Shown here one piece after another: positions 8,530 through 17,218 of a stretch of 21,440 nucleotides of DNA (position 1 is the first letter of the stretch; the number at the start of each line of letters is the position of its first letter). The notes below the pieces were generated by a model. The model ran no database searches, was not told the DNA's origin, and saw only the letters and a program-made list of their open reading frames with translations. A program made the position numbers and the translations under genes. Source of the stretch: Leidyana gryllorum EB-2025a (taxonomy: Eukaryota; Apicomplexa); NCBI GenBank assembly GCA_048772705.1, contig JBLWGC010000139.1:1-21440 (forward strand), given 5' to 3'.

Positions 8530-8915
8530 CGAGGACTACCTGAGTCTTCCGGGAAAAGACTTCTTGTATCCTGTTGTTGTAGAACTCTGACCGTCGCTCC
8601 TGTGTCCGTGTCCTCTCGCCGTCCGCTGTGACTCTACGCTGGCGTCGTCCAGCCTAGGGCTGTCCAACTGAGTAGTAGCTGTAGCCGTAGCGTCTAGCCA
8701 AAACCCAATACCAGCTAGAGTCCGGACCGTAGTCGGGTCGTCGAGGTGCACATCCTGAGGGCGAGGTAGAGCACGCCGGGAGGTGACTGTAGATGCCGGG
8801 GGGTCGTAGTCGTGACGGTAGCGTGTGGTAGCGGGCGTGTGTAGGTCGGAGTATGGCACGGGCGTGGTAGTGGTAGCAGGGATTCGGTAGGTGATAGGTC
8901 GTCCCCCTTTTCAGA

Positions 8916-8920
8916 GGTAC
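8916..8920. repeat. Target site duplication GGTAC (left)
   Basis: GGTAC directly before LTR 1 of the array, repeated at 18381-18385. The undisturbed site CAGAGGTACTCCC is at about 6437-6449 in the palindrome copy. Confidence 0.92.
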
Positions 8921-9082
8921 TGTAGCCTTGCTCGGCGCTACCTGCTAGGGTCGGTTGCACTGCTCGGCCGCTTCGTAAGTCCATCTGTTTTTTGTTCTAG
9001 TCTAAGTTCGTGCGTGTGTCCAAAAACTCGTGTCTGTGTCTCCATGCCGGTCCGTGCCGGTCTCCCCGGAGACACGCTTACA
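8921..9082 (-). repeat. LTR 1 (3' LTR of copy A), 162 bp
   Basis: Reads TGTAAGCGTGTCTCC...CAAGGCTACA on the minus strand; short for the family. It contains an 8-bp-arm hairpin (GTGTCTCC / GGAGACAC), the TAA that ends pol, and an unused copy of the gag start codon. Confidence 0.95.
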
Positions 9083-12000
9083 CCCCTCCCTCTTCCCCTA
9101 GACTGAACGGGTTCCGTGGATATTTGTTGTTCCACTTGTGTTTGAATTCGGTTATCAAGTCCGCACCGTCTGCATCCAGTACTGTTTCAGCTGTCTCCCA
9201 ACTCTCGTCTTGATATCCCACCCATCGGACTCTGTAGTACAATTGGTTGCCCTCCTGTTTCCATCCCACAATGTCCTGCATGATGTAGAGAGTCTCTTCT
9301 TCGTTTGGCGTAGTGTCCGTCTCGTCTCGCGCTGAGTTGGTTTCGCCTTGTCGTGGGTACCACTTTTCCAGTCGTGACGAGTGGAATTTTGGGTACATTC
9401 CCCATGAGTCTGGCAGATCTAGCTTGTATGTGTCGCATCCACAGCTTTCCAGTATTGTAAATGGCCCGCAGAAAGGTAGGGCGAGTTTATTGGTGGGTAC
9501 GTGGCTCAACTGTTTCGTGCTCAGGAGCACTTGCTCTCCTGGCTGAAACGTTATTGGTTTCCTCTTCTTGTTCGCTTGTTCTTCTTGCTGTCGAATTGCC
9601 TCGTTCAATCGGTCGTGTGCTTCCTGTAACTTTTGGAGGTATACTCTGCCAAAGGTGCTCCTGGTTCCTGCAATGTCAGTGAGGTTGGTAGGTATGAAAG
9701 TGACTCTGCCTGTATCTAATTCCAGTGGTGTAGCGTTCGTTGATTTCTGTACCGATGCGTTGTAAGCCATCTCCGTGGCTGTGAGGTGGTCCACCCACGA
9801 TCCTTGATGTCCATTGAGTGTACACCGCAAAATCTGCAGTATTGAGCGATTCGCCCTTTCTACCAATCCGTTGGATTGTGGGTGGTATGCAGTGGTCATG
9901 GCTAAGTTGATGCCCAGTGCTTGCATGGTCTCCTTCCATATTCCTGCTGTGAACCGCGCATCTCTGTCGGAAACTATTTTCTGGGGTACTCCATGTACTT
10001 GGACGATATTCCGTAGGAATAGCTGTGCCGCTTCCGCGGCTGTGATGTCTTTCCGGCAGGCTATCAGTCTGATGCGGCGAGTTAAGCGGTCCACTACTAC
10101 CATTACGTAGTTGTATCCTGTTTGTCCATCTGTTGTCAGCTCTAGGAAGTCGATTCCTATTTCCGTCCAAGGCAAGATTGGGTTGCTCAAAGGGTTCAGT
10201 AGTCCATGGGGCCGATGGTTTCTCCTTTTTGCTCTTTGGCAAACCGTACAACTCTTGCAGTACGCCAGTACATCTGCCAACAAGCCTCTCCATGTGAACA
10301 ATGCTTTTATTCTCCCTGCCGTCTTCTCCGGTCCTAAATGACCCGCAATTCGACTGTCATGGTTGTCGCTTATGATCCGCCGTATAAGTGCTTCGTCCGA
10401 TGGCACTTCAATCGTTCCTTGTCCCGTGACGGGTAATCCTTGTATCCATTCGATCCGCTCGTTCCTTCCTGCTTCTGTGGTTCGCGTTCTCCATGCGTCT
10501 CGCAGTGCCGTTTCTATATCCTCCCTCTCTTCCTCTATCGTTTGTTGGTTCCCTCGCTCTTCTTCTCCGCTCTCATTCTGATCGCCCTGGTAAACGTTAT
10601 AGCAATTTTCGACTCGTGGATTATCCAGCTTTCTTGGCCGGCTAAGGAGGTCCGCTATAATGTTCTTGCTCCCACGGATGTATTCGATTTCCACGTCTAG
10701 TTCGGCCAAAGTTATCATCCATCTTACCTGTCGGTCCGACAAGTGTGGTTGTTTTAACAGGTGCGTTAGAGGTTTGTGGTCGCTGCATATTAGGGTGTGT
10801 CTTCCCACGAGGAGATGTCTCCAATGCCTGCATGCTGCTACAATGGCGAGCAGTTCTCGTTCATGAGTGGCATATCTTCTTTGTTGTTCTGTGAGCGTTT
10901 GTGAGTAGAATTCGATTGGGCATAAGCCATCTGAGGTTCGTTGTTGAATCACCGCTCCTATTGCCACGGTACTGGCATCCGTGTGCATTATAATCTCATT
11001 ATTCAGGGGGTCGGGGAATCGTAGTCGCCCGGCGTTCCGCAACTCTGCTTTAAGAGTCTCCAGTGCTATCGCTGACTCCCCCGTCGGGACCACCTTTTCA
11101 TGTGGTTTGCTTCTGCCGTGTCCGAGTTCATATAATGGTTTCGCCGTATGTGCAAAATTTTTGATAAATCTCCTATAATAATTAAACATCCCCAGAACGC
11201 TCTGTAGTTCTCTAAGTGTTGTCGGGTGCTGTATGGTACTGAGTGCATCGACCTTCGATGGTAAGGGTTTTATACCTCCTTTTCCTATAATATGTCCTAT
11301 GTATTCCAGTTGGCTCTTGAAGAAGTGTGATTTGCGTCGGTGAATGATCAGGTGATTTGCTTGTAGCCGTTGAAATACTTCTTTCAGGTCTCGACGATGT
11401 TGTTCCAAGGACGGTGAAAAGATCAAAACATCATCCAGGTAAACAAAGACGCATTTTCCAATTAACTCGTGGAATACCCGGTTCATCAGGCTCATGAATG
11501 TAGCGGGTGCGTTCGTAAGGCCATTGGGCATCACCGTCCACTCGTAAAGCCCCCAGTGTGTCGCGAATGCGGTGTAATGTTGGTGTTCCGGCTGCATCCG
11601 AATCTGGTGGTATCCTGCTTTGAGATCGAGTGACGATAACCATTCCGCTCCGCTCAGCATCTGTATTGCGTCGTCCAAGGATGGTAGTGGTGATGCTGTT
11701 TTCAAGGTGAGTGCATTCAACCGTCTGTAATCACACACTAGTCGTGGCACTTCGGTGTCTTTTTTAGGTACGAACATGCATGGCGAGGACCAGCTTGACA
11801 TGCTTTGAACGATCTTCCCTGTCCTAGTAAGTTCTGCAATCTGAACTCTCATCTCTTCCATGTACTTCTGTGGTACTCGGTACGGTCCGTGGACGAATGG
11901 TTGTGCTGCCTTGTCGTTGAGTGTGATTGCATGATCTATGCCTTCCCTTAGTGGTGGTAGTGGCGGTGTTTCTTCTAGCAAGTCTGCATATATGTTTATC

Positions 12001-12569
12001 AGTTCTGATTCCTCTTCGGGTATATCTATCGCTGTTTTCTTCGTTATCGGGTTCACTTGAGCCATGCTCATGGTGTTGAGTATCGGGTGCTCTCGTGTCG
12101 TGCTGTGTCGGTGTTCCGTCTGCCGTGACGTCGTAATCTGCCGGGCTTCGCCTCCAATCTGGAGTCGTCTGAAGTCCGTCGTTCCAATCACCAAGCCCAA
12201 TCGCGCAATCAATTTGGTTGGTATTATCACATCGAATGCTATGTCAGCTATGATTGCTGCTTCCACTATAAGAGTTTGTTCTTCATGCGTGATGATTCTG
12301 ATACTGGCCACTGTGCATTCGGTTGCTGTGTGTACCGATGTTATCCATATCGTCTCTGTTAATTTAGGTAGTTCCAATTGCTCCGCCACCTTTTTGTTGA
12401 CACAAGTCACACTGGCTCCCGTGTCTATCAGAATCGTTGCTCGTCGTGATCCGCGTCTATCGTTTGGGTGTTCAATGGTCCATTGTGTGGTGAGTATGTC
12501 GCTCGGCTGCTGGCTTTCCCATTCGGTGGCGTCGTCGCCAGTGACGCCTGGGGTTCTGTAAAATCCCGG
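9078..12569 (-). CDS. pol: Pol polyprotein, copy A (PR-RT-RH-IN-chromodomain)
   Basis: Open on the minus strand from 12569 to a TAA at 9078-9080; its last 1110 codons (from 12410) are numbered here. Protease motif DTGAS is at 12411-12425. RT: SSWSSPCMFVPKKD at 205-218 and active-site YLDD at 324-327. RNase H: D478 (TDAS), E519, D544 (SDHKPL). Integrase: zinc ligands H684, H691, C721, C724 and D754, D815, E851 (D,D35E). GPF module at 982-984. Chromodomain at about 1041-1095 with likely cage aromatics Y1042, W1063 and Y1066, expected to guide integration to methylated-histone chromatin. The frame has no ATG at its start and is -1 relative to gag, as expected for a Gag-Pol fusion made by frameshifting. 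It looks whole. Confidence 0.95.
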   Translation of the reverse strand, partial: PGFYRTPGVTGDDATEWESQQPSDILTTQWTIEHPNDRRGSRRATILIDTGASVTCVNKKVAEQLELPKLTETIWITSVHTATECTVASIRIITHEEQTLIVEAAIIADIAFDVIIPTKLIARLGLVIGTTDFRRLQIGGEARQITTSRQTEHRHSTTREHPILNTMSMAQVNPITKKTAIDIPEEESELINIYADLLEETPPLPPLREGIDHAITLNDKAAQPFVHGPYRVPQKYMEEMRVQIAELTRTGKIVQSMSSWSSPCMFVPKKDTEVPRLVCDYRRLNALTLKTASPLPSLDDAIQMLSGAEWLSSLDLKAGYHQIRMQPEHQHYTAFATHWGLYEWTVMPNGLTNAPATFMSLMNRVFHELIGKCVFVYLDDVLIFSPSLEQHRRDLKEVFQRLQANHLIIHRRKSHFFKSQLEYIGHIIGKGGIKPLPSKVDALSTIQHPTTLRELQSVLGMFNYYRRFIKNFAHTAKPLYELGHGRSKPHEKVVPTGESAIALETLKAELRNAGRLRFPDPLNNEIIMHTDASTVAIGAVIQQRTSDGLCPIEFYSQTLTEQQRRYATHERELLAIVAACRHWRHLLVGRHTLICSDHKPLTHLLKQPHLSDRQVRWMITLAELDVEIEYIRGSKNIIADLLSRPRKLDNPRVENCYNVYQGDQNESGEEERGNQQTIEEEREDIETALRDAWRTRTTEAGRNERIEWIQGLPVTGQGTIEVPSDEALIRRIISDNHDSRIAGHLGPEKTAGRIKALFTWRGLLADVLAYCKSCTVCQRAKRRNHRPHGLLNPLSNPILPWTEIGIDFLELTTDGQTGYNYVMVVVDRLTRRIRLIACRKDITAAEAAQLFLRNIVQVHGVPQKIVSDRDARFTAGIWKETMQALGINLAMTTAYHPQSNGLVERANRSILQILRCTLNGHQGSWVDHLTATEMAYNASVQKSTNATPLELDTGRVTFIPTNLTDIAGTRSTFGRVYLQKLQEAHDRLNEAIRQQEEQANKKRKPITFQPGEQVLLSTKQLSHVPTNKLALPFCGPFTILESCGCDTYKLDLPDSWGMYPKFHSSRLEKWYPRQGETNSARDETDTTPNEEETLYIMQDIVGWKQEGNQLYYRVRWVGYQDESWETAETVLDADGADLITEFKHKWNNKYPRNPFSLGEEGGV
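9083..9099 (-). other. Polypurine tract, copy A
   Basis: AGGGGAAGAGGGAGGGG directly abuts the 3' LTR on the minus strand, as needed for plus-strand DNA priming. It is also translated, forming the end of Pol (LGEEGG). Confidence 0.92.
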
Positions 12570-13633
12570 CTAATTGTTGCGAAAACTTTGCGGGGTGGTT
12601 CGTTCCTTGATCTGTTTCGTTGACTATTGAGTGGTCTCTTGTCGTCGCGGGGTTGTGTGCATTTCCATGCGAGGTGTTCTGTGGACCCGCAGTTGAAGCA
12701 TCTGCGTTGTGTGACGCATTCCGCGTGCGTGTATTGGCACCTGTGCCCGACTCTGCCACCGTTGCTTGCCTGTGTGTGTAGCACGTGTGTGCTTCTCTGT
12801 GGTACTTTGATATCTGTTGCGGCTGCGTATTGAAGCGCTCTAAGACACATCGATTCCAGGTCCGTTCCGATATGTGCTGACATCGCTATCCGGTCTGTCA
12901 TTGGAAGCCCTTGAAGGAAGAAGTTCACTCGTGTAGAGTTTGGTATGGAATCCGGGATTCCCAAGTTCAACGCCTTAAACTCAGTAACATATGTTGCCAT
13001 CGTGCCCGTTTTCTTGATTTGCGTCATTCGTGTGAGATCGTCCTCTATAACCGCCAGTGCATCGAATTGCATACGTAACTTCTGTGTGAAGTTGTGCCAT
13101 GATCCCGTCAAGACTTCCGGGTTGCTCAGCAGCCACCGTCCGGCGACTCCCGTGAGCATTGCGCATGCTGTTCGTACTTTTTGAGTATCGTTTTGGATTC
13201 CATATGTAAGGAATCTAGCTGAACATCCGTCCAGCCAATCACGGACTGACTTGCTTCCGTCAAAGTGGTCTTGTTTTCGAAGCACTTCCGTCATGACTGT
13301 GCTGTTCATTGATGGGCCTTTGTGCGCCTGTCCTTGCACTAGTTCTTCGTTGGGTTTCGATGATCTTCCCTGTTGGCCTACGACCTGTTGAATGAATTCT
13401 GTCAACACTGTTAGTTGTTCCGCCTTCGTCATCCCTTCCGTTGTAATTGGGCTGTCCCGGTTGTGATCGAATCGCTTCGATTTGGGCGTTCCGTCAATCA
13501 TCACGGTGGCTTCTGTCGTCCGTCCTCCTGGTTGTGCCGTGGGGTGCTTGATGAACGCACTGCTACCAATGTAGCCTTGCTCGGCGCTACCTGCTAGGGT
13601 CGGTTGCACTGCTCGGCCGCTTCGTAAGTCCAT
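12428..13633 (-). CDS. gag: Gag, copy A
   Basis: 401 codons, starting MDLRSGRAVQ inside LTR 2, so residues 1-21 come from the LTR and about 22-26 from the primer binding site. A retrotransposon Gag-type capsid region lies at about 130-243 (WLDGCSARFLTYGI through FFLQGLP). A CCHC zinc knuckle for RNA packaging sits at C312, C315, H320, C325 (CFNCGSTEHLAWKC). It ends at 12428 and overlaps the Pol open frame by 142 nt. Translation is identical to copy B. Length is typical for a Ty3/Gypsy Gag. Confidence 0.95.
   Translation of the reverse strand: MDLRSGRAVQPTLAGSAEQGYIGSSAFIKHPTAQPGGRTTEATVMIDGTPKSKRFDHNRDSPITTEGMTKAEQLTVLTEFIQQVVGQQGRSSKPNEELVQGQAHKGPSMNSTVMTEVLRKQDHFDGSKSVRDWLDGCSARFLTYGIQNDTQKVRTACAMLTGVAGRWLLSNPEVLTGSWHNFTQKLRMQFDALAVIEDDLTRMTQIKKTGTMATYVTEFKALNLGIPDSIPNSTRVNFFLQGLPMTDRIAMSAHIGTDLESMCLRALQYAAATDIKVPQRSTHVLHTQASNGGRVGHRCQYTHAECVTQRRCFNCGSTEHLAWKCTQPRDDKRPLNSQRNRSRNEPPRKVFATISRDFTEPQASLATTPPNGKASSRATYSPHNGPLNTQTIDADHDEQRF
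13556..13568 (-). other. Primer binding site, copy A
   Basis: TGGTAGCAGTGCG, one base inside the 5' LTR of copy A. It implies a primer tRNA ending CGCACTGCTACCA, so starting AGCAGTG. An A1:U72 pair is the hallmark of eukaryotic initiator tRNA-Met, so that is the likely primer. The site lies within the gag reading frame. Confidence 0.85.
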
Positions 13634-13731
13634 CTGTTTTTTGTTCTAGTCTAAGTTCGTGCGTGTGTCCAAAAACTCGTGTCTGTGTCTCCATGCCGGT
13701 CCGTGCCGGTCTCCCCGGAGACACGCTTACA
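13570..13731 (-). repeat. LTR 2 (shared middle LTR), 162 bp
   Basis: Serves as 3' LTR of copy B and 5' LTR of copy A. Pol of copy B stops in it at 13727-13729 and Gag of copy A starts in it at 13633. Identical to LTRs 1 and 3 by eye. Confidence 0.95.
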
Positions 13732-16700
13732 CCCCTCCCTCTTCCCCTAGACTGAACGGGTTCCGTGGATATTTGTTGTTCCACTTGTGTTTGAATTCGG
13801 TTATCAAGTCCGCACCGTCTGCATCCAGTACTGTTTCAGCTGTCTCCCAACTCTCGTCTTGATATCCCACCCATCGGACTCTGTAGTACAATTGGTTGCC
13901 CTCCTGTTTCCATCCCACAATGTCCTGCATGATGTAGAGAGTCTCTTCTTCGTTTGGCGTAGTGTCCGTCTCGTCTCGCGCTGAGTTGGTTTCGCCTTGT
14001 CGTGGGTACCACTTTTCCAGTCGTGACGAGTGGAATTTTGGGTACATTCCCCATGAGTCTGGCAGATCTAGCTTGTATGTGTCGCATCCACAGCTTTCCA
14101 GTATTGTAAATGGCCCGCAGAAAGGTAGGGCGAGTTTATTGGTGGGTACGTGGCTCAACTGTTTCGTGCTCAGGAGCACTTGCTCTCCTGGCTGAAACGT
14201 TATTGGTTTCCTCTTCTTGTTCGCTTGTTCTTCTTGCTGTCGAATTGCCTCGTTCAATCGGTCGTGTGCTTCCTGTAACTTTTGGAGGTATACTCTGCCA
14301 AAGGTGCTCCTGGTTCCTGCAATGTCAGTGAGGTTGGTAGGTATGAAAGTGACTCTGCCTGTATCTAATTCCAGTGGTGTAGCGTTCGTTGATTTCTGTA
14401 CCGATGCGTTGTAAGCCATCTCCGTGGCTGTGAGGTGGTCCACCCACGATCCTTGATGTCCATTGAGTGTACACCGCAAAATCTGCAGTATTGAGCGATT
14501 CGCCCTTTCTACCAATCCGTTGGATTGTGGGTGGTATGCAGTGGTCATGGCTAAGTTGATGCCCAGTGCTTGCATGGTCTCCTTCCATATTCCTGCTGTG
14601 AACCGCGCATCTCTGTCGGAAACTATTTTCTGGGGTACTCCATGTACTTGGACGATATTCCGTAGGAATAGCTGTGCCGCTTCCGCGGCTGTGATGTCTT
14701 TCCGGCAGGCTATCAGTCTGATGCGGCGAGTTAAGCGGTCCACTACTACCATTACGTAGTTGTATCCTGTTTGTCCATCTGTTGTCAGCTCTAGGAAGTC
14801 GATTCCTATTTCCGTCCAAGGCAAGATTGGGTTGCTCAAAGGGTTCAGTAGTCCATGGGGCCGATGGTTTCTCCTTTTTGCTCTTTGGCAAACCGTACAA
14901 CTCTTGCAGTACGCCAGTACATCTGCCAACAAGCCTCTCCATGTGAACAATGCTTTTATTCTCCCTGCCGTCTTCTCCGGTCCTAAATGACCCGCAATTC
15001 GACTGTCATGGTTGTCGCTTATGATCCGCCGTATAAGTGCTTCGTCCGATGGCACTTCAATCGTTCCTTGTCCCGTGACGGGTAATCCTTGTATCCATTC
15101 GATCCGCTCGTTCCTTCCTGCTTCTGTGGTTCGCGTTCTCCATGCGTCTCGCAGTGCCGTTTCTATATCCTCCCTCTCTTCCTCTATCGTTTGTTGGTTC
15201 CCTCGCTCTTCTTCTCCGCTCTCATTCTGATCGCCCTGGTAAACGTTATAGCAATTTTCGACTCGTGGATTATCCAGCTTTCTTGGCCGGCTAAGGAGGT
15301 CCGCTATAATGTTCTTGCTCCCACGGATGTATTCGATTTCCACGTCTAGTTCGGCCAAAGTTATCATCCATCTTACCTGTCGGTCCGACAAGTGTGGTTG
15401 TTTTAACAGGTGCGTTAGAGGTTTGTGGTCGCTGCATATTAGGGTGTGTCTTCCCACGAGGAGATGTCTCCAATGCCTGCATGCTGCTACAATGGCGAGC
15501 AGTTCTCGTTCATGAGTGGCATATCTTCTTTGTTGTTCTGTGAGCGTTTGTGAGTAGAATTCGATTGGGCATAAGCCATCTGAGGTTCGTTGTTGAATCA
15601 CCGCTCCTATTGCCACGGTACTGGCATCCGTGTGCATTATAATCTCATTATTCAGGGGGTCGGGGAATCGTAGTCGCCCGGCGTTCCGCAACTCTGCTTT
15701 AAGAGTCTCCAGTGCTATCGCTGACTCCCCCGTCGGGACCACCTTTTCATGTGGTTTGCTTCTGCCGTGTCCGAGTTCATATAATGGTTTCGCCGTATGT
15801 GCAAAATTTTTGATAAATCTCCTATAATAATTAAACATCCCCAGAACGCTCTGTAGTTCTCTAAGTGTTGTCGGGTGCTGTATGGTACTGAGTGCATCGA
15901 CCTTCGATGGTAAGGGTTTTATACCTCCTTTTCCTATAATATGTCCTATGTATTCCAGTTGGCTCTTGAAGAAGTGTGATTTGCGTCGGTGAATGATCAG
16001 GTGATTTGCTTGTAGCCGTTGAAATACTTCTTTCAGGTCTCGACGATGTTGTTCCAAGGACGGTGAAAAGATCAAAACATCATCCAGGTAAACAAAGACG
16101 CATTTTCCAATTAACTCGTGGAATACCCGGTTCATCAGGCTCATGAATGTAGCGGGTGCGTTCGTAAGGCCATTGGGCATCACCGTCCACTCGTAAAGCC
16201 CCCAGTGTGTCGCGAATGCGGTGTAATGTTGGTGTTCCGGCTGCATCCGAATCTGGTGGTATCCTGCTTTGAGATCGAGTGACGATAACCATTCCGCTCC
16301 GCTCAGCATCTGTATTGCGTCGTCCAAGGATGGTAGTGGTGATGCTGTTTTCAAGGTGAGTGCATTCAACCGTCTGTAATCACACACTAGTCGTGGCACT
16401 TCGGTGTCTTTTTTAGGTACGAACATGCATGGCGAGGACCAGCTTGACATGCTTTGAACGATCTTCCCTGTCCTAGTAAGTTCTGCAATCTGAACTCTCA
16501 TCTCTTCCATGTACTTCTGTGGTACTCGGTACGGTCCGTGGACGAATGGTTGTGCTGCCTTGTCGTTGAGTGTGATTGCATGATCTATGCCTTCCCTTAG
16601 TGGTGGTAGTGGCGGTGTTTCTTCTAGCAAGTCTGCATATATGTTTATCAGTTCTGATTCCTCTTCGGGTATATCTATCGCTGTTTTCTTCGTTATCGGG

Positions 16701-17218
16701 TTCACTTGAGCCATGCTCATGGTGTTGAGTATCGGGTGCTCTCGTGTCGTGCTGTGTCGGTGTTCCGTCTGCCGTGACGTCGTAATCTGCCGGGCTTCGC
16801 CTCCAATCTGGAGTCGTCTGAAGTCCGTCGTTCCAATCACCAAGCCCAATCGCGCAATCAATTTGGTTGGTATTATCACATCGAATGCTATGTCAGCTAT
16901 GATTGCTGCTTCCACTATAAGAGTTTGTTCTTCATGCGTGATGATTCTGATACTGGCCACTGTGCATTCGGTTGCTGTGTGTACCGATGTTATCCATATC
17001 GTCTCTGTTAATTTAGGTAGTTCCAATTGCTCCGCCACCTTTTTGTTGACACAAGTCACACTGGCTCCCGTGTCTATCAGAATCGTTGCTCGTCGTGATC
17101 CGCGTCTATCGTTTGGGTGTTCAATGGTCCATTGTGTGGTGAGTATGTCGCTCGGCTGCTGGCTTTCCCATTCGGTGGCGTCGTCGCCAGTGACGCCTGG
17201 GGTTCTGTAAAATCCCGG
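13727..17218 (-). CDS. pol: Pol polyprotein, copy B (PR-RT-RH-IN-chromodomain)
   Basis: Second copy, offset by 4649 bp from copy A; the 1110-codon portion from 17059 translates identically. The DTGAS protease motif is at 17060-17074, followed by YLDD reverse transcriptase, RNase H, D,D35E integrase, GPY/F module and chromodomain in the same positions. Opens at 17218, overlapping gag, and ends on the TAA in LTR 2. No difference in any catalytic motif, which supports a very recent duplication. Looks whole. Confidence 0.95.
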   Translation of the reverse strand, partial: PGFYRTPGVTGDDATEWESQQPSDILTTQWTIEHPNDRRGSRRATILIDTGASVTCVNKKVAEQLELPKLTETIWITSVHTATECTVASIRIITHEEQTLIVEAAIIADIAFDVIIPTKLIARLGLVIGTTDFRRLQIGGEARQITTSRQTEHRHSTTREHPILNTMSMAQVNPITKKTAIDIPEEESELINIYADLLEETPPLPPLREGIDHAITLNDKAAQPFVHGPYRVPQKYMEEMRVQIAELTRTGKIVQSMSSWSSPCMFVPKKDTEVPRLVCDYRRLNALTLKTASPLPSLDDAIQMLSGAEWLSSLDLKAGYHQIRMQPEHQHYTAFATHWGLYEWTVMPNGLTNAPATFMSLMNRVFHELIGKCVFVYLDDVLIFSPSLEQHRRDLKEVFQRLQANHLIIHRRKSHFFKSQLEYIGHIIGKGGIKPLPSKVDALSTIQHPTTLRELQSVLGMFNYYRRFIKNFAHTAKPLYELGHGRSKPHEKVVPTGESAIALETLKAELRNAGRLRFPDPLNNEIIMHTDASTVAIGAVIQQRTSDGLCPIEFYSQTLTEQQRRYATHERELLAIVAACRHWRHLLVGRHTLICSDHKPLTHLLKQPHLSDRQVRWMITLAELDVEIEYIRGSKNIIADLLSRPRKLDNPRVENCYNVYQGDQNESGEEERGNQQTIEEEREDIETALRDAWRTRTTEAGRNERIEWIQGLPVTGQGTIEVPSDEALIRRIISDNHDSRIAGHLGPEKTAGRIKALFTWRGLLADVLAYCKSCTVCQRAKRRNHRPHGLLNPLSNPILPWTEIGIDFLELTTDGQTGYNYVMVVVDRLTRRIRLIACRKDITAAEAAQLFLRNIVQVHGVPQKIVSDRDARFTAGIWKETMQALGINLAMTTAYHPQSNGLVERANRSILQILRCTLNGHQGSWVDHLTATEMAYNASVQKSTNATPLELDTGRVTFIPTNLTDIAGTRSTFGRVYLQKLQEAHDRLNEAIRQQEEQANKKRKPITFQPGEQVLLSTKQLSHVPTNKLALPFCGPFTILESCGCDTYKLDLPDSWGMYPKFHSSRLEKWYPRQGETNSARDETDTTPNEEETLYIMQDIVGWKQEGNQLYYRVRWVGYQDESWETAETVLDADGADLITEFKHKWNNKYPRNPFSLGEEGGV
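13732..13748 (-). other. Polypurine tract, copy B
   Basis: Same 17-nt purine run as at 9083-9099, directly abutting LTR 2 and translated as the end of Pol. Confidence 0.92.

Larger units (their letters stand above)
8152..8915 (-). mobile_element. LTR-B, third copy, outer part (interrupted)
   Basis: Matches the left palindrome LTR from GCTTG(C/T)CGTCCGAACCC onward, lacking about the first 30 bp, and is split by the solo LTR at 8250-8524. After the chromovirus array it resumes at 18386 and ends at 18434. The uninterrupted order is preserved at 5950-6494, which shows exactly where the two later insertions went. Confidence 0.85.

Noticed and set aside
8938-9135. 65-codon minus frame across the LTR/pol end, repeated at 13587
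   Set aside because: It lies out of frame with pol and gag, crosses the polypurine tract and LTR, and has no recognisable composition; a by-product of overlapping signals.
9138-12561. Many plus-strand open frames of 65-165 codons opposite gag and pol
   Set aside because: They are shadows of the dense minus-strand coding sequence, recur identically in the second copy and have no domains.
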